Shown: positions 24,742-36,400 of the stretch, piece by piece
How positions within the stretch are numbered: position 1 is the first letter of the stretch
How the letters are laid out: every line of letters begins with the position of its first letter
Assembly (NCBI RefSeq): GCF_035961655.1
Contig: NZ_CP108393.1
Coordinates: 682,001 to 746,000, forward strand
Source of the DNA: Streptomyces sp. NBC_01317
GTDB taxonomy: Bacteria > Actinomycetota > Actinomycetes > Streptomycetales > Streptomycetaceae
Reading direction: 5' to 3'
DNA length: 64,000 nt
The notes under the pieces: generated by a model
The model's input: the letters and a program-made list of their open reading frames with translations, nothing else
The model's database searches: none
What the model was told of the DNA's origin: nothing
Made by a program: the position numbers and the translations under genes

Positions 24742-27700
24742 CGTCGTCCCCCTTGGTGGGCGGAGGCTCCGGAGCCGTCCGTGCCGTCCATGTCGTGGAT
24801 GCCGCCGTCGGGATCGGTGTCGGTGTCTGTGCCGAACTCCGCGTCGAAGTCTCCGAAGTCGCCGAAGTCCATTTCCTGGCCGAGCAGTTCCAGCTGGTCC
24901 CCGGTGAGGTCGACCAGCGGGAAGTCGGACGGGGTGTGGCCCGCCCCGCCGTCGGGACCGCGGTGGTCCGCGAGGACGCCGAGCGCCTCGGACCAGGCCG
25001 CCGCCAGGGCGTGTACCTCGTCCTCGGTGAACACCCCGGCCGCGTACGAGAAGCTCGCCTCCAGCAGGAGGTCGCCGTTCTCCTCGCGGGACAGCACGTC
25101 CACCTCCAGCGCGTGGCCGAGGGGCACGGCCTCGGGACCGACGTCGAGCAGCCGTCCGCCCGCCGCGTCGGACTCGGCGAACCTGCCGAGGTAGTTGAAA
25201 CGGACGTCGGGGACGGGGAGCGCGGCGAGGGCGGGCCCCGTCGTGGGGTGGAGGTAGCGCAGCAGGCCCCAGCCGAGGCCGCCCGCGGGCACGCCCCGCA
25301 GCTGTTCCTTGACGCTCTTGAGCGCCTCCCCCGGCCGGCCGCCGGGCCGCACCGCGGCGGCGCCGAGGTCCAGGCGGACCGGGTACTGCGAGGTGAACCA
25401 GCCGACCGTGCCGGACACGTCCACCGGCGCGGAGATCACTTCGCGGCCGTGGCCCTCCAGGTGGACCAGCAGGGCGGACCCGGTGCCCCGCCACTGGACG
25501 GCCGCCGCCGTCAGCGCGGTGAGCAGGACCGCGTCCGGGCGGCAGTTGAAGGCACCCGGCAGGGTGACGAGCGCGCTCCTGGTGAGGTCGGGGCCCAGCT
25601 CGACGGTGAGGGTCTCCCGGCGTTCGCCGGCTCCCCGGCCGTCGGCGATCCGGGCCGTCCCGTCCGCCAGCTGTCTTTCCCACCAGGGGAGTTCGCCGAG
25701 CCGCCGGTCGGCCTCCTGGGACAGCAGCCGGGACCAGCGGGTGAACGAGGTGGTCTTCGCGGGGGCCGGGTCGCCCTCGTCCCGGTGGCCGAGCGCCGCC
25801 GCGAGTTCCTGGCCGATCACCCGCCAGGACAGTCCGTCGACGGCCAGGTGGTGCACGGTGACGAGCAGGGCGCCGGGGCGGCCGGGTCCCGCGTCGAGCC
25901 AGACGGCCCGCAGCATCTCGCCGTCCTCGGGACGGAGGGCGGTGGAGACCGCCAACGCGCGTGCCCGGTCGAGGAGATCGGCGTCGGGGGCGACGGGAAC
26001 GCGCAGGGTGCGCGCGTTGCCCGGGATCTCCTCGACGGGCACCTCCAGCTCCCAGTCGGCGGGGGCGTGGCCGACCAGGCGCATCCGCAGCGCGGCGTGG
26101 CGCGCGGCCAGGCCGGTGACGGCCTCCGTGAGCGTTCCGAGGCCGGTACCGGATGCCACCGGGAAGACCATGGACTGGGTGAACGCCGAGGTGTCCGGGC
26201 CCTGTTCGCGCCACCAGCGCATCACGGGGGTGAGCGGCAGCCGCCCGTACCCGGTGTCCTCCTCCTGGGGGAGGCCGGTGTCCGGGGTACGGGCGAGCAC
26301 GGCGAGCCGGGCAGGTGTGCGGACGGTGAACACGTCGTGCGGGGAGAGCACCAGACCGGCCGCCCTGGCCCGTACCGCGAGCTGGATGGCCATGATGCTG
26401 TCGCCGCCCAGACGGAAGAAGTCGTCGTCGGGGCCCGCCTGTTCGAGGCCGAGGAGGCCGGCGAAAAGACCGCACAGGATCTCCTCGCGGGCCGACCCGG
26501 GGGCCCGTACGGTCTCGTCGGAGCGCTGCGCGGGCGCCGGCAGGGCGCCCCGGTCGAGCTTGCCGCCGGACGTCAGGGGCAGGGCGTCGAGCGCCACCAC
26601 AGCGGCGGGGACCATGGCCGCGGGCAGCCGCCCGGCGGCGTGGAGCAGCAGTGTGTCCGGGTCGATCTCGCTCCCGGGGGCGGGGACGACGTACGCGACG
26701 AGCTGTGCGACTCCTGCCCTGCTGTTCCGTACGACGGCCACCGCGCGGTCCACGGTGGGGTGTTCGGTCAGCGCGGCCGCGATCTCCCCCGGTTCGATGC
26801 GCAGTCCGCGCAGCTTCACCTGCTCGTCGCCGCGACCGAGGTAGTGCGTGATGCCGGTGGGGTCGCGGTGGGCGAGGTCGCCGGTGCGGTACATGCGGCT
26901 GCCCGGCGGCCCGTACGGATCGGCGACGAACCGCTCGGCGGTGAGCGCGGCGCGCCCCAGGTAGCCACGGGCGAGCGCGGGTCCCGCCAGGTACAGCTCG
27001 CCGCTGACCCCGGCGGGTACCGGGCGCAGCCGCTCGTCGAGGACGTAGGCGCCGGTGCCTGGCAGCGGGCTGCCGATGGGCGGGGTGGTGCCGTCGGCGG
27101 CGAGGGGCGCGGAGAGGGTGGAGACGACGGTGGCCTCGGTGGGCCCGTACGCGTTGTGGAGGCGCCGGCCTCCGGCGGTCCAGCGGGCGATCAGGTCCGG
27201 CGGGCACGACTCCGCGCCGACGAGGAGGGTGCGCAGCTCCGGGTGGGGTCCCGCCGGCACGGTGGCGAGCACGGACGGCGGGACGAAGGCGCACGAGATG
27301 CGCCGCTCGGTCAGTACGTCCGCAAGGGCGTCGCCCACGAGCGGTCCCCGGGGCGGCAGGACGAGGGTGCCGCCCGAGCCGAAGGCCAGGCACATCTCGC
27401 CGACGGAGATGTCGAACGTCGGCGGTCCGAGCTGGAGGACCCGGCTGCCGGCGCCGAGGGCGGTGCCGTCCACGAGACCTGCCGTCAGGGCGGCCACCCC
27501 GGCGTGGGTGACGATCACGCCCTTGGGGGTGCCGGTGGAGCCGGAGGTGTGGATGACGTGGGCGGCGCCGGTGGTTTCCGGGTGGCCGGGCGGCAGCAGG
27601 GGTTCACCGGCCCGGGTGTCCTCGTCCGGGACCGCCCAGGCGTTCTCGTCCAGGACCAGGGCCGGGAGGTCCGTGCCGAGCGGCTCGGCGCCCGGTGCGG

Positions 27701-29534
27701 TGACCAGGAGTACGGGTGCGGCCTCGGCGAGGACGCGGCGCACGCGCTCGACGGGGTGCGCCGGGTCGACGGGCAGGTACGCGGCGCCGGCGCGCTGGGC
27801 GGCCAGTGCGGCCACCGGCCAGTCGGTGCCCCGGTCGAGGGCGAGGGCGACGATCCGGCCGGGCCCTGCTCCGTACCGCACCATCCGGTGTGCCAACCGG
27901 TCGACACGGTAGGTCAGTTGGGCGTAGCTGAGGGTCTCTCCGCCGGATTCGAGGGCCGGCGCGTCCGGGGTGCGGGCCGCCTGACGGGCCACCAGCTCGG
28001 GCAGCGAGGCGGGGGCGGGCGCGGCGGGCCCCGCCGCGTCGGCGAGCAGGTGGCCTCGCATGGCGCCGGGCACCAGGTCGATGTCGCCGACGAGCGCGGT
28101 CGGATCGGTGGTGATCCGCCGCAGGAGTTCGACGTAGCACTCGGTCCAGCGGGCCACGACCTGGGGGTCGAAGACGTCGGTACGGAGCCCGAAGCTGCCC
28201 TCCATGCCGTCGTCGCAGTCCTTCACGACACCGACGAGGTCGTGCTCGCCGCCGGTGTGGATGCGCTCGGGCTCCGCGAACTCCTTCATCACGGAGACGC
28301 TCGGCTGCTGCGTCAGGTGCATGAACACCCACTGGTACAGCGGGGCCCGGCCCGCGCTGCGCTCCGGGGCGGCGGCCGACACGATCCGGCCGACCGGGAC
28401 GTCCGCGTTGGCCATCAACTCGGGGAAGTCGACGGCGAATCCGGCGAGCACGTCGGCGAAGGAGCGGTCGGACCGTACCCGCCAGCGGGTCGGGACGGCG
28501 TTCATGACGTACCCGATGACCTGGTCGAGTCCCTTGGCCGCGCGGTTGGCGATGGGGGTGCCGAGGATCAGGTCGTCGGCGCCGCTGACCCGGTGCGCGA
28601 GGACGGCGAAGGCCGCCATCAGGACGACGTACACGGAGGCGCCGCGCTCGCGGGCCAGGGCGCGCACGGCGGCGGCGGTCGGCGCGTCGATGTGGAAGGG
28701 GACCTGGGCGATGCCGTCGCCCGAGGTGACGGGGGTGCCGCCGCCGCCCGGCACGGTGAGCGGCCCGGGCGGGTCCGCGAGGTAGCGGCGCCAGAAGTCG
28801 AGGCGGGCCCCGAAGACCCCGGACTCCGCCAACTCGTCCTGCCAGGAGGAGAAGTCGGCGTACTGGACGGCGGGCCGGGTCAGGGGCGGCTCCTTGCCGT
28901 CGCGCAGCGCTCCGTACGCCTGGGCGAACTCGTTCTGGAGCACGTCGAACGACCACCAGTCACTGATGGTGTGGTGCAGGCTGAGCATCAGGGTGGAGCG
29001 CCGCTCGTCGACCCGGACGAACCGGGCCCGGATCAGCTTGTCCCCGCCCAGGTCGAAGGGGCGGGCGCGGAAGGTCTCGAAGGCCTCGTCGATGCTCGTG
29101 TCCGTGCCCCGCAGGTCCTCGCGCTCCAGGTCGAAGGCGCCCTCGTCGGGGAACTCGACGTGCAGCCCGCCCGACTCGTCCGTCCTGATCCGGGTGCGCA
29201 GGATGTCGTGGTTCCGCTGGATCAGCGTCAGGGCCGCCTCCAGGTGCGCCGGGTCGGCGGGGCTGTCGAAGTGGTAGGCGGAGCACAGGTTGAGCGCGGC
29301 CGTGCCGGGATAGAGCGAGTCGTACACCCACAGGTCGTGCTGGGCGGGGCTGAGGGGGACCGGCCTGCCGGGGTCGCGCGGGGGTATGACGGCGGGTATC
29401 TCGCGGGCGCGGCCGGCTTCCAGGAGGCGGCGCATCAGGCGCACGCGCTGCTCCCTGCCGAGGGCGCCGAACCGGTCGGCCATGGAGGGGGTCGCCGCGC
29501 CGGGAGCCGCGCGGAACAGGGTGGGGGCAGTCAT
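24738..29534 (-). CDS. NRPS module C-A-PCP-E with acidic docking tail
   Basis: A 1598-residue synthetase. An N-terminal basic helix ([16 protein letters not shown]) may be a docking segment. In the condensation domain the motif is HHTISDWWS, with Trp where Gly is usual. The adenylation domain has [14 protein letters not shown] and [13 protein letters not shown]; specificity residues read D-I-G-F-L-G-A-V-V-K, not assigned. The carrier domain has [14 protein letters not shown], the GGDS form that usually precedes epimerisation. The E domain (~1100-1520) shows [32 protein letters not shown] and NYLGRF, so this residue should become D. The tail ([17 protein letters not shown]) is very acidic, like a COM donor helix. 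The ATG start shares TGATG with the monooxygenase stop. Confidence 0.93.
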   Translation of the reverse strand: MTAPTLFRAAPGAATPSMADRFGALGREQRVRLMRRLLEAGRAREIPAVIPPRDPGRPVPLSPAQHDLWVYDSLYPGTAALNLCSAYHFDSPADPAHLEAALTLIQRNHDILRTRIRTDESGGLHVEFPDEGAFDLEREDLRGTDTSIDEAFETFRARPFDLGGDKLIRARFVRVDERRSTLMLSLHHTISDWWSFDVLQNEFAQAYGALRDGKEPPLTRPAVQYADFSSWQDELAESGVFGARLDFWRRYLADPPGPLTVPGGGGTPVTSGDGIAQVPFHIDAPTAAAVRALARERGASVYVVLMAAFAVLAHRVSGADDLILGTPIANRAAKGLDQVIGYVMNAVPTRWRVRSDRSFADVLAGFAVDFPELMANADVPVGRIVSAAAPERSAGRAPLYQWVFMHLTQQPSVSVMKEFAEPERIHTGGEHDLVGVVKDCDDGMEGSFGLRTDVFDPQVVARWTECYVELLRRITTDPTALVGDIDLVPGAMRGHLLADAAGPAAPAPASLPELVARQAARTPDAPALESGGETLSYAQLTYRVDRLAHRMVRYGAGPGRIVALALDRGTDWPVAALAAQRAGAAYLPVDPAHPVERVRRVLAEAAPVLLVTAPGAEPLGTDLPALVLDENAWAVPDEDTRAGEPLLPPGHPETTGAAHVIHTSGSTGTPKGVIVTHAGVAALTAGLVDGTALGAGSRVLQLGPPTFDISVGEMCLAFGSGGTLVLPPRGPLVGDALADVLTERRISCAFVPPSVLATVPAGPHPELRTLLVGAESCPPDLIARWTAGGRRLHNAYGPTEATVVSTLSAPLAADGTTPPIGSPLPGTGAYVLDERLRPVPAGVSGELYLAGPALARGYLGRAALTAERFVADPYGPPGSRMYRTGDLAHRDPTGITHYLGRGDEQVKLRGLRIEPGEIAAALTEHPTVDRAVAVVRNSRAGVAQLVAYVVPAPGSEIDPDTLLLHAAGRLPAAMVPAAVVALDALPLTSGGKLDRGALPAPAQRSDETVRAPGSAREEILCGLFAGLLGLEQAGPDDDFFRLGGDSIMAIQLAVRARAAGLVLSPHDVFTVRTPARLAVLARTPDTGLPQEEDTGYGRLPLTPVMRWWREQGPDTSAFTQSMVFPVASGTGLGTLTEAVTGLAARHAALRMRLVGHAPADWELEVPVEEIPGNARTLRVPVAPDADLLDRARALAVSTALRPEDGEMLRAVWLDAGPGRPGALLVTVHHLAVDGLSWRVIGQELAAALGHRDEGDPAPAKTTSFTRWSRLLSQEADRRLGELPWWERQLADGTARIADGRGAGERRETLTVELGPDLTRSALVTLPGAFNCRPDAVLLTALTAAAVQWRGTGSALLVHLEGHGREVISAPVDVSGTVGWFTSQYPVRLDLGAAAVRPGGRPGEALKSVKEQLRGVPAGGLGWGLLRYLHPTTGPALAALPVPDVRFNYLGRFAESDAAGGRLLDVGPEAVPLGHALEVDVLSREENGDLLLEASFSYAAGVFTEDEVHALAAAWSEALGVLADHRGPDGGAGHTPSDFPLVDLTGDQLELLGQEMDFGDFGDFDAEFGTDTDTDPDGGIHDMDGTDGSGASAHQGGRR

Positions 29535-30586
29535 CACAGGGTCTCTTTCAGTTCGGCCAGCCGGTGCAGTCCGGCCAGTACGTCGTCCCGTCCGATTCCG
29601 AAGTCGATGAAGCAGGCGACCTCGTCGACGCCCAGCTCGGCCAGATCGGCGAGCATCTTGGCGCAGTGGCCGGGTGAGCCGAGGAGACTGCCCCAGCTCA
29701 GGTAGCGCTCGAACGCGAACTCGGCGAGCATCGCCGCCTGTTCGTCGGTGAGCCGTGCGGTCGCGGCGTCCGCGGACCGGTTGGCGGCGGTCTGGCGGAC
29801 GTACGAGGCGAGGTAGGCCCGCAGGGGCGCGCCGGCCTGGCGCCGGACCTCCGCGTCGTCCGTGCCGACATAGGTGTGGGCCATCAGCGTGACCCGGCCG
29901 TGCGCGTCGGTGCCCCGCTGGTCGGGGGCCTCGGCGCAGGCGGCGCGGTAGCGGGCGATCCGGTCGGCGAGTTCGTCCCTGCTCTGTCCGACGGTCGCGC
30001 CGAGCACTCCGGCGCGCAGCCGTCCGGCGGCCTCCCAGGTCTCCGGGTTGCCGGACGTGGTGATCCACAGCGGCAGGGTGTCCTGGACGGGCCGGGGCTG
30101 GGGCACGACGGAGACCGGGGTGCCGGTGCCGTCGGGGTACTCGGCGGGCTCGCCCGCCCAGAGGGCCCGCAGCCGGGGGACCGTCTCCAGGGCGGTCCGC
30201 CTGCGGTCCGCGTACTGCTCGGGGGCGAGGGTGAAGTCCTTTGAATGCCAGCCGGTGGCGACGGACAGGCCCACCCTGCCGTGCGAGAGGTTGTCGACGA
30301 CGGCCCAGTCCTCCGCCACCTTCAGCGGGTGGTGCAGCGGGAGGACCACACTGCCGGCACGGATACCGATCCGCTCGGTGGCGACGGCGAGCGCCGCGCC
30401 GAGCACCGGCGGGCTGGGGAACACCTGTCCCACCTGCTGGAAGTGGCGTTCGGGGGTCCAGATGGCGTGGAATCCGAGCCGGTCCGCGGTTCTGGCCACG
30501 GTGAGGATGTCCTCGTACGTCTCGGCGTGCCGGGTCTCCCCGGCGGTGGTGCTGTCCGCACCGAAGAACATCACACTGAGGTCCAC
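29534..30586 (-). CDS. Luciferase-like FMN monooxygenase of natural-product type
   Basis: A 350-residue TIM-barrel flavoprotein of the MupA/Atu3640 'natural product biosynthesis luciferase-like monooxygenase' group, often found inside or beside NRPS/PKS proteins. Family blocks are [40 protein letters not shown], and [16 protein letters not shown]. It should use reduced flavin and O2, probably on a carrier-bound intermediate. The GTG at 30586 is chosen because AGGAGGAGTGGCA precedes it. It overlaps the end of the A-PCP-C-PCP gene by 16 nt and lies directly before the C-A-PCP-E gene, so its substrate is likely an early intermediate. The exact oxidation (N- or C-hydroxylation) is unknown. Confidence 0.88.
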   Translation of the reverse strand: MDLSVMFFGADSTTAGETRHAETYEDILTVARTADRLGFHAIWTPERHFQQVGQVFPSPPVLGAALAVATERIGIRAGSVVLPLHHPLKVAEDWAVVDNLSHGRVGLSVATGWHSKDFTLAPEQYADRRRTALETVPRLRALWAGEPAEYPDGTGTPVSVVPQPRPVQDTLPLWITTSGNPETWEAAGRLRAGVLGATVGQSRDELADRIARYRAACAEAPDQRGTDAHGRVTLMAHTYVGTDDAEVRRQAGAPLRAYLASYVRQTAANRSADAATARLTDEQAAMLAEFAFERYLSWGSLLGSPGHCAKMLADLAELGVDEVACFIDFGIGRDDVLAGLHRLAELKETL

Positions 30587-33500
30587 TGCCACTCCTCCTG
30601 TTGGGTGCCGGGCCGGTTCGGGTTCTCGTGCGGGCGCGCCGGTGTCTCGCGCTGCCGGGTCGGGGCGTCGTGCCGGCGCGGCACCCGGGGGCGGCGTGTG
30701 ATGGGGGCCGCCACGGGTCCGGTCCTGGCGGCGGGCCGCTCCAGCTCGGCGGCGAGCGCGGCGATGGTGGGTGCGGCGAAGAGCTGGGCTGCGGTGACGG
30801 GCCGTTCGTCGGTGCTGAGGCGGGCCGCGACCCGGACCGCGCGCAGCGAGTTGCCGCCGAGGGTGAAGAAGTCGTCGTGCAGTCCGGCCCCCGGCACGCC
30901 CAGGACTTCGCACCACACGGCGGCGGTCCGGCGCTCCAGGTCGGTCAGGGGGCGCGGGTCGCTTCCGGAGGGCGGAGAGGGCCGCGTGGGTACGGCGACG
31001 GTGTCGCCCACGCCGGCGCGCCGGGGCGGTGCGGCGAGGCCGAGGCGGGAGAGCGGGGTGGCGGGGTCGGCGGCGGCCGCTTCCAGGGCGTGCGGGAGGG
31101 TGTCGGCGAGCCAGTGGACGAAGCCCGCGTCCAAGGTGTCCTCGCGGTACTCGAAGGTGAGTGTCAGTCCGTCCGGGGTGCCGTCGGGCGCGGTCGAGTC
31201 GGTGACGTCCACCAGCAGTTCGAACCGGGCGGCGCCGGTACGGACGACCTCGACGCCCTGGTCGGCGCCGGGCAGCGCGACCTCGGCGCGCGCGTTGTTC
31301 TGGAGGGCGAGGACCACGTCGGTGAACGGCTGACGGCCCGGGGTGCGCGGCGGGTTGAGGGCGCCGACCACGTCCTCGAACGGCACGTCCTGGTGGGCGA
31401 AGGCGGTGAGGTCGGTCTCCCTGACGCGGGCGAGCAGCTCCCCCGCCGTGGGGTCGCCGGACAGGTCGGTGCGCAGGACCAGCATGTTGACGAAGAACCC
31501 GACGACGTCCTCGACACTGCCGTCGCCGGACCGGCCGGCGACCGGGGCGCCGATCGCGGTGTCCTCGCCGGCGCCGGCCCGTACCAGGACCGTGGCCAGG
31601 GCGGCGTGCAGGGCCATGAAGAGGGTGGCGCCCTGGGCGCGGGCGGCGTCGACCAGGCGGGCGTGGGCCGCCGCGCCGAGGTGGCGTACCACCACGCGGG
31701 CGGCGGGGCCGGGGACGGCGGGGCGGCCGGTACGGCGGGGCAGCAGCGGCCCGTCGGCGGCCAGTCCGTCCAACTCTTTGCGCCAGTAGGTGAGCTGACG
31801 GGCCGCCAGCGCGTGCGGGTCGGCCGGTGAGCCGAGCCGGTCGAGCTGGTGGCGGGCGTGTTCCGCGTACGGGACGGGGAGCGGGGGCAGTACGGACGTG
31901 TCCCGGCCGTCCTCGACCCGGGCGCGGTAGGCGCGGGACAGGTCGCGGAACAGCGGGCGCAGCGACCAGCCGTCCCCGGCGATGTGGTGGACCAGCACCA
32001 GGAGCGCGTGCTCGTCCGGCCGCTCCCGGGTGGTGAACAGGGTGGCGCGCAGCGGGAGTTCGGTGCGCAGGTCGAACAGGTGGGCGGCCTCGCGCTCGAA
32101 CTCCCCGGCCACGTCGGCGGCGGGCAGCCGGACGTGCTGGAAGGGAGGCCGCGCCTCCGCGCCGGTCCGTACGCTCCGTACAGGGGAACCGTCGGTCTCG
32201 TCGAAGACGGTACGGAGCACCTCGTGCCGGTCGGCGACCTGCGCCAGGGCGTCGCTCAGCGCGTCCGGGTCGACGTCGCCCCGCAGGCGGACCAGCATCG
32301 GCAGGTTGTACGCGGCGCCCGCGCCGATCCGGTCCAGGAACCACAGGCGGCGCTGGGCGTGCGAGACCGGGAGGGTGCCGGACCGGGGCGCGGTGGCGGA
32401 CGGTACGGGGGACGACCGGGGCGCGGTGTCGACGTACGGGGCGAGGAGCGCCGGGGTGGGGGACTCGAAGAGCGTACGGAGGTCGAGTTCGGCGCCGAGG
32501 GTCGCGTGGATCCGGCCCAGCAGCCGGGCCGCGAGCAGCGAATGGCCGCCCAGCGAGAAGAAGTCGGCGTCGGGGCCGACCGGGCCGGTGCGCAGGACCT
32601 GGGCGAAGAGGCCGCAGAGGGCGGCCACGGTCCCGCCCGCCTCCGGGCGTCCCGCGCCGGCCGCCGCGCGGCCGGGCTCCGGCAGGGCGGCCCGGTCGAG
32701 TTTGCCGCTGGGGGTCAGGGGCAGGGCGTCGAGCGGGACGAAGGCGGCCGGGACGAGGTAGTCGGCCAGGACGGTACGGGCGTAGGCGCGCAGCTCGTCG
32801 GCCGGGGGCGCCTGCCGGCGTCCGCCGCGCGGGACGACGTACGCGGTCAGCTGCCGGTCGCCGGCCGGGTGTTCGCGGGCGACGACGGCCGCCCGGTCGA
32901 TGGCCGGGTGGCGGGCCAGGACGCTCTCGACCTCGCCCGGCTCGACCCGGAAGCCCCGGATCTTCACCTGGCTGTCGGCCCGGCCGAGGTAGGCGAGGAC
33001 GCCGTCGGCGCCCCGGCGTACGAGATCGCCGGTGCGGTAGAGGCGCTCGCCCGTGGGGGCCGCGACAAAACGTTCGGCGGTCAGCGCGGGCCGGCCCCGG
33101 TAGTCGCGGGCGACCCCGGCCCCGGCGGCGTACAGCTCACCGGTCACACCGTCGGGTACCGGGCTCAGTTCCTCGTCGAGGATGTGCAGCCGCTTGCCGG
33201 CGAGCGGGCGGCCGATGGGTACGGGACCGCCGTCGCGCACATCCTCCGGGGTCACCGGGTGAACGGTGAGGAAGATCATGCACTCGACGGGCCCGTAGCC
33301 GTTGCTCAGCCGCAGGCCGGGGTGGCGCTCCAGGGCGCGGGCCGCGTGCGGGGCGGAGAGGGCCTCGCCGCCCACGATCAGTTCCCGCAGTCCGTCGAGC
33401 GCCTGCGGGTACTCGTCGACGATGACGCTGAAGAGGGAGGACGAGAGATAGAGGGAGGTGATGCCGTGCTCGGCGACGAGCCGTGCCATCACGAAGGGTT

Positions 33501-34149
33501 CGGGGCGCCGTCCGGGGTGCAGGACGCAGGTCCCGCCGTTGAGGAGCGGGCCCCACAGCTCCAGGGCGAACGCGTCCCAGGACAGGGGCGCGCACTGGAG
33601 CCACACGGACCCGGGGCCGAAGGAGGCGAAGTCCTGTCCGGTGAGGGTGGCGGTGACGGCGTGGTGCGAGGCGGCGATGCCCTTGGGCCGTCCGGTCGAG
33701 CCGGAGGTGAACATCACGCAGGCGATGTCGCCGGGGCGGACCGGGACCGTGCCGCGCGCCAGCGGTGGCGCGGACGGGGCGTCCTCGACGTGGACCTCGG
33801 GGACGCCGAGCGCGTCAGGTCCGGCGTCGCGGGTCGACACCACGGCGGCGATCTCCGCGTCCGCCGCCATCGCCCGGAGCCGTTCCGCGGGGAAGGCGGG
33901 GTCGAGCATCACGTATCCGGCGCCGGCCTTGAGGATGCCGAGCACGGTCACGACCAGTGCGGTGGAGCGCTCCAGGAACACCCCGACCGTGTCGCCGTGC
34001 CGGACGCCGCTCGCCACGAGCAGGCCCGCCAGCCGGTCGGCGCGGGTGTCGAGCCCCGCGTAGTCGAGGCGTTCTTCACCGTGGATCAGGGCCGTCGCGC
34101 CGGGCGTCCGTACCGCCTGGTCCTCGAACCGCTCATGCGTGCACTTCAT
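30571..34149 (-). CDS. NRPS A-PCP-C-PCP, probable initiating protein
   Basis: A 1192-residue synthetase that starts directly with an adenylation domain ([14 protein letters not shown] at ~150; [12 protein letters not shown]). A carrier domain ([16 protein letters not shown], ~533), a condensation domain with [11 protein letters not shown] (~723) and a second carrier ([15 protein letters not shown], ~1100) follow. The lack of an upstream C domain marks it as a loading protein. The second module has no adenylation domain, so its carrier must be charged by another A domain or hold a transferred group. The specificity residues read D-A-L-Y-I-G-G-I-F-K, not assigned. The ATG at 34149 follows AGGAGGTGAGCGCG. 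The exporter gene overlaps its start by 17 nt. Confidence 0.92.
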   Translation of the reverse strand: MKCTHERFEDQAVRTPGATALIHGEERLDYAGLDTRADRLAGLLVASGVRHGDTVGVFLERSTALVVTVLGILKAGAGYVMLDPAFPAERLRAMAADAEIAAVVSTRDAGPDALGVPEVHVEDAPSAPPLARGTVPVRPGDIACVMFTSGSTGRPKGIAASHHAVTATLTGQDFASFGPGSVWLQCAPLSWDAFALELWGPLLNGGTCVLHPGRRPEPFVMARLVAEHGITSLYLSSSLFSVIVDEYPQALDGLRELIVGGEALSAPHAARALERHPGLRLSNGYGPVECMIFLTVHPVTPEDVRDGGPVPIGRPLAGKRLHILDEELSPVPDGVTGELYAAGAGVARDYRGRPALTAERFVAAPTGERLYRTGDLVRRGADGVLAYLGRADSQVKIRGFRVEPGEVESVLARHPAIDRAAVVAREHPAGDRQLTAYVVPRGGRRQAPPADELRAYARTVLADYLVPAAFVPLDALPLTPSGKLDRAALPEPGRAAAGAGRPEAGGTVAALCGLFAQVLRTGPVGPDADFFSLGGHSLLAARLLGRIHATLGAELDLRTLFESPTPALLAPYVDTAPRSSPVPSATAPRSGTLPVSHAQRRLWFLDRIGAGAAYNLPMLVRLRGDVDPDALSDALAQVADRHEVLRTVFDETDGSPVRSVRTGAEARPPFQHVRLPAADVAGEFEREAAHLFDLRTELPLRATLFTTRERPDEHALLVLVHHIAGDGWSLRPLFRDLSRAYRARVEDGRDTSVLPPLPVPYAEHARHQLDRLGSPADPHALAARQLTYWRKELDGLAADGPLLPRRTGRPAVPGPAARVVVRHLGAAAHARLVDAARAQGATLFMALHAALATVLVRAGAGEDTAIGAPVAGRSGDGSVEDVVGFFVNMLVLRTDLSGDPTAGELLARVRETDLTAFAHQDVPFEDVVGALNPPRTPGRQPFTDVVLALQNNARAEVALPGADQGVEVVRTGAARFELLVDVTDSTAPDGTPDGLTLTFEYREDTLDAGFVHWLADTLPHALEAAAADPATPLSRLGLAAPPRRAGVGDTVAVPTRPSPPSGSDPRPLTDLERRTAAVWCEVLGVPGAGLHDDFFTLGGNSLRAVRVAARLSTDERPVTAAQLFAAPTIAALAAELERPAARTGPVAAPITRRPRVPRRHDAPTRQRETPARPHENPNRPGTQQEEWQWTSV

Positions 34150-35596
34150 CGCGCTCACCTCCTGGATGGCTGCTGCTCTCCTCGCGGGGCGCGTCGTGCG
34201 CCTCCGGCACGTCGTGCTCCTTCCGCGCTTCCGGCTGTTCGGGTGCGTCGAACTCTTCGGGTGCGTCGAAGTCGATCAGCAGGACGTCGATGTCTCTGAT
34301 GGAGCGGCTGGCGAGGCCCCACAGGGCGATCGCGGTCCCGCCGACGCCGGCGAGGAACAACATGGCCGCCATACCGCTGCCAGGACCGTCGCCGACGAGT
34401 GGCCCGAGCACGGTGAAGATCCCGGAGCCGTCGGCCGCCGCCGGTTCGAAGACGTGGTCGGCGAGCGGTCCCGAGACCGCCATGGCCAGGGGTACGGAGA
34501 TCTGCGACAGGAACATCACCGCGCCGAAGACCCGGCCCTGCCACGCGTGGGGGACCTTGGTCTGCACGATCGCCTGCATGGACGCGTTGACCGTCGTCAT
34601 GAGCAGGGCGCCGATGAGGATCGCCACGCACCAGCCGGCCACTCCGCCGGCCAGACCCATCGCGACCAGGCCGGACAGGCACATGCCGACCACGCCGAGC
34701 ATCATGCCCCGGCCGCGGTTCCTGGGGCCGCCCCAGGCCGCCATCAGCAGGGCGCCGGCCACTCCGCCGATCCCGATCGCGCTGTTCACGGCGGCGAGCG
34801 CGCCGGTGTCGGCGCGCAGCAGCACCATCGGCGAGATGAGGGCGAAGCCGAAGACCATGACCAGGTTGACCAGGCAGAAGTTGACGATCAGGTCGCGCAG
34901 GCTGGGCACCCGGAACAGGTAGCGCAGCCCCTCGACCGCGTCGGCCGTGATCCGCCGCCGCGGCGCGCCGGTGGTGTCCTTGACGACCACGTCGCCCTTG
35001 AGCCGTACGACCCGGATCCCGATGAGCGCGAACGCGTAACTCGCGACGTCCACCAGGAGCGTGGGGCCGATCCCGAAGACCGCGACGAGGAGGCCGCCCA
35101 GGGCGGGGCCGCCGATCCCGGCCGCGCTCTTGGCGCCGGCGAGCAGGCCGTTGGCGCGGCCGAGCTGGTCCTTGCGGACGAGGAGGGGAACGGCCGAGGA
35201 CAGGGCCGGGAACTGGAACGCGGCGCACACCCCGAGCAGCACGGTGGCCGGATATATCTGCCAGGACTGGAGGGCGCCGAGGTAGTGGAGGAGGGCGAGG
35301 GAGCCCACGACGACCAGGCCGCCGGCGTCCGCGAGCTGGAGCGCGGCCCGCTTGGAGATCCGGTCGACGATCGCACCCGCAATGGGACTGAGCACCGCCT
35401 GGGGGAGCATCGCGCACAGGGAGAGGATCGTGACGGCGGTCGCCTGTTCGCCGGCCGACCACACTTCGATGATGAAGGCGAACCGGACCGCGGCGCTGCC
35501 CACCAGGGACACCGCCTGACCGGACCAGACGAGCATGAGCGGCCCCATCCCGGCGAAACCACCGGGAATGTCAGCTGTTTTCCGGGCGTCCTTCAC
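34133..35596 (-). CDS. MFS exporter, first gene of the NRPS/PKS operon
   Basis: A ~487-residue major-facilitator transporter of the EntS/MFS_3 type, with about 12 hydrophobic helices ([20 protein letters not shown] to [13 protein letters not shown]) and the loop motif [14 protein letters not shown] between helices 2 and 3. The C-terminal ~50 residues are a charged Glu/Asp/His-rich tail. Its place at the head of the operon makes it the likely exporter of, and resistance route for, the peptide product. The GTG at 35596 follows AGGGGACCCGGATC; an in-frame start at 35707 would add 37 residues with no membrane or family signal. The 276-nt gap to the divergent gene at 35873 should hold the operon promoter. 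Confidence 0.85.
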   Translation of the reverse strand: MKDARKTADIPGGFAGMGPLMLVWSGQAVSLVGSAAVRFAFIIEVWSAGEQATAVTILSLCAMLPQAVLSPIAGAIVDRISKRAALQLADAGGLVVVGSLALLHYLGALQSWQIYPATVLLGVCAAFQFPALSSAVPLLVRKDQLGRANGLLAGAKSAAGIGGPALGGLLVAVFGIGPTLLVDVASYAFALIGIRVVRLKGDVVVKDTTGAPRRRITADAVEGLRYLFRVPSLRDLIVNFCLVNLVMVFGFALISPMVLLRADTGALAAVNSAIGIGGVAGALLMAAWGGPRNRGRGMMLGVVGMCLSGLVAMGLAGGVAGWCVAILIGALLMTTVNASMQAIVQTKVPHAWQGRVFGAVMFLSQISVPLAMAVSGPLADHVFEPAAADGSGIFTVLGPLVGDGPGSGMAAMLFLAGVGGTAIALWGLASRSIRDIDVLLIDFDAPEEFDAPEQPEARKEHDVPEAHDAPREESSSHPGGERDEVHA

Positions 35597-35872
35597 GATC
35601 CGGGTCCCCTGTCCACCGGGGCCCGGTACGCCGTACCGCGGCTTTCGAACGGGTTGGTAACCACGCCTCAATCCCCCAGGGTTTTCGCTTTCCACGCGGA
35701 TCACCACGGATCCCTGCCTGAATCGAACGGGGTCAGCATGCGTCGGGGGATTACCTCCGCGTTCCCTTCGCGAACACCGGAACGGGAAGGGCGCGGGAAC
35801 GGAACGGGACGCCGACGGGACCCGGACGGGCGAGGGTTGTCACGTAGTTGTCTGCACAGAAGGAGTACTCCC

Positions 35873-36301
35873 GTGAAGAACCCCAGGGATCATTCGCCGG
35901 ACAGGGCGAATCTGCGCCACGCCCTACAGGACCTGTCCACCGTGGAACGGTGGGCCGAGCGCGTGGCGTCGGGTGGCCGTCCCGAGCCGTACGCCGCGCA
36001 GGAGTCCCTGGACGGCCCCCAGTTCAGTGTCGAGACCGAGACCGAGAACGGCATGCACACCGTGGCCGGGATCCTGGCGCTGCCGCCCGCGCCGGACACC
36101 GGTACCGCGGGCTTGGACGAGACGGAGCGCGCCGTGCTCCGCTCGCTCGTGAGATCGCTGCTCGACCTCGCCGGCCATGAGTCGGGCCCTGCCCGTACCC
36201 ATGTGGTGCTCACCCCCGGCGGACCCCGGGTGGCCGCCTGCCAACTGGGGCCGCACTACCTGGTGTTGGACCGTTCCCGCGACGGTTCCCCCGGCAGGTA
36301 A
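35873..36301 (+). CDS. C-terminal-half ATP-grasp-like protein (L-amino acid ligase type), possibly degenerate
   Basis: A 142-residue protein. The block QESLDGPQFSVETETENGMHTVAGI matches the 'EexLdGPEFSVEtfsxdGxHtvvgi' segment of ATP-grasp carboxylate-amine ligases. GPARTHVVLTPGGPRVAACQLGP matches their later 'GPahTEvxLTpdGPrvievNxR' segment. The N-terminal ATP-grasp half is missing, and the metal-binding E and N-x-R of the last motif are replaced (AACQLGP), so ligase activity is unlikely. It may be a non-catalytic adaptor or a decaying remnant. The GTG at 35873 follows AAGGAGTACTCCC, a good ribosome site, which argues it is still translated. It is divergent from the exporter and 99 nt before the repeat-peptide gene. 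Confidence 0.6.
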   Translation: MKNPRDHSPDRANLRHALQDLSTVERWAERVASGGRPEPYAAQESLDGPQFSVETETENGMHTVAGILALPPAPDTGTAGLDETERAVLRSLVRSLLDLAGHESGPARTHVVLTPGGPRVAACQLGPHYLVLDRSRDGSPGR

Positions 36302-36400
36302 CGGGGCGGGAACGGTCAGGGAACGCCCGCCAGCAACATCAGTGGTGTCGGGAAGCGGAACACCGCGAACACCCGCAAACACCAACTTAGGGGCGGGACC

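Noticed and set aside
20251..25194. Very long open frame (over 1600 codons) on the + strand opposite the NRPS genes
   Set aside because: It mirrors the codon structure of the minus-strand NRPS; its translation is Arg/Gly/Ala/Pro-rich with no domain, while the minus strand shows all C/A/PCP/TE motifs.
24711..29705. Second long + strand frame opposite the C-A-PCP-E gene
   Set aside because: Same third-position GC effect; no motifs and no ribosome site.
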